Source: DAONBD01 sp964525485
GTDB taxonomy: Bacteria > Patescibacteriota > Gracilibacteria > UBA1369 > LOWO2-01-FULL-3
Direction of reading: 5' to 3'
Assembly: GCA_964525485.1 (NCBI GenBank)
Contig: CAZGHH010000021.1
Location: 1-14,927 of the forward strand
Length of the DNA: 14,927 nucleotides
The position numbers and the translations under genes were made by a program. How positions within the stretch are numbered: position 1 is the stretch's first letter; each line of letters opens with the position of its first letter. Shown here piece by piece: positions 14,246 through 14,927 of this stretch. The notes beneath the pieces are model-generated. The model was not told the origin of the DNA, did not search any database, and worked only from the letters and a program-made list of their open reading frames with translations.

Positions 14246-14927
14246 TTATTCTTTTGTTACGAATGTTTCATTGAATTCAACGAGAGCTTTTTTCAAATTT
14301 TCTTCTGTTTCTTTTGCGAGCTCTTTTGATGTTTTAATTTCTTTCAAAATGTTTGAATATTTTGCCTCCATGAATTGGAATAATTTTTCTTCGTATTCTT
14401 TAACTCTTTCAATTTCAACCTTTTCCAAATATTCATTTACTCCTGCGTAAAGAATTACTACCTGTTTTTCGACAGCAAGAGCTGAATATTGTAATTGTTT
14501 CAAAATCTCAGTTAAACGATCACCTTTGTTTAATTGTCTCTTTGTTGATTCATCAAGATCAGATCCAAATGAAGCAAACGCTGCCAATTCACGATATTGA
14601 GCTAACTCAAGTTTCAATTTACCGGCAACTTTCTTCATGGCTTTTGTCTGAGCTGCAGCACCTACACGGGATACAGAGATACCAACGTTTAGCGCTGGTC
14701 TGATACCTTTGTAGAACAAGTCAGACTCCAAGAAAATCTGTCCGTCTGTAATAGAGATAACGTTCGTAGGGATGTATGCAGATACGTCACCGGCTTGTGT
14801 TTCGATGATAGGAAGAGCAGTAAGAGAACCTCCGCCGTATTTCTCATCCAATTTACAAGCTCTCTCAAGTAATCTTGAATGGAGATAGAAAACGTCTCCA
14901 GGATAAGCTTCACGTCCAGGTGGGCGT
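14246..14927 (-). CDS. atpA: ATP synthase F1 subunit alpha, C-terminal part
   Basis: The last 226 codons of atpA; the 5' part with the Walker A motif lies beyond the right edge. The visible part begins RPPGREAYPGDVFYLHSRL, continues with GSLTALPIIETQAGDVSAYIPTN, then NVGISVSRVGAAAQTK with the arginine finger (codon at 14666-14668) that completes the beta catalytic site. It ends with the helical C-terminal domain. Apart from the missing start the fragment is intact; the reading frame is open to base 14926. An apparent start near 14851 is an internal TTG, not the real start. It is first of the six ATP synthase genes seen, with 12 bp to atpG. It stops at TAA. Confidence 0.97.
   Translation of the reverse strand, partial: RPPGREAYPGDVFYLHSRLLERACKLDEKYGGGSLTALPIIETQAGDVSAYIPTNVISITDGQIFLESDLFYKGIRPALNVGISVSRVGAAAQTKAMKKVAGKLKLELAQYRELAAFASFGSDLDESTKRQLNKGDRLTEILKQLQYSALAVEKQVVILYAGVNEYLEKVEIERVKEYEEKLFQFMEAKYSNILKEIKTSKELAKETEENLKKALVEFNETFVTKE

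Noticed and set aside
1..14927. Recoded UGA (Gly or Trp)
   Set aside because: No in-frame TGA occurs in any conserved gene, and Gly and Trp use their normal codons. There is only absence of TGA stops.

Overview
The window looks like a metagenome-assembled scaffold piece from an AT-rich, streamlined bacterium. Signs of this are short intergenic gaps, a 100-N scaffold gap at 1536-1635, few Shine-Dalgarno sites and lineage-specific hypothetical proteins. I infer a Patescibacteria/CPR-type organism, possibly Peregrinibacteria-like, from the overall look and the style of several proteins; there is no marker gene here to prove it. The standard genetic code fits: no gene carries an internal TGA, and Trp is encoded by TGG.

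Left part (1-2446). A secreted, PGRP-type amidase runs off the left edge on the minus strand. It is divergent from a hypothetical protein with a tandem duplicated, probably PH-like domain, which runs into the N gap. Each has a readable promoter in the 154-bp spacer between them. After the gap come thioredoxin (plus) and RNase HI (minus), arranged tail to tail.

Middle part (2489-8317, all plus). In order: rRNA methyltransferase RlmH (GTG start), a secreted or membrane-anchored fusion of a Memo-like domain with a CapA-type metallophosphatase domain, a metallo-beta-lactamase/beta-CASP RNase, tRNA 2-thiouridylase MnmA and quinolinate synthase NadA. The RNase has a strong promoter whose predicted start falls on the ATG, so its mRNA is probably leaderless. 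mnmA and nadA are 3 bp apart and form an operon. The theme is RNA processing and modification plus one NAD biosynthesis step.

Right part (8283-14927, all minus). A tightly packed F-type ATP synthase operon reads atpA(partial)-atpG-atpD-atpC-atpZ-atpB. The Z-B pair sits at the end of the operon, not at its front as is usual. If atpE-F-H lie upstream of atpA outside the window, the order is a circular permutation of the canonical one. Downstream of atpB, with its own promoter, is a 654-aa soluble protein I do not recognise. Its 3' end overlaps nadA tail to tail by 35 bp, and a small GC-rich palindrome sits in frame near its C-terminus.

No rRNA, tRNA, CRISPR array, transposase or phage gene was seen.
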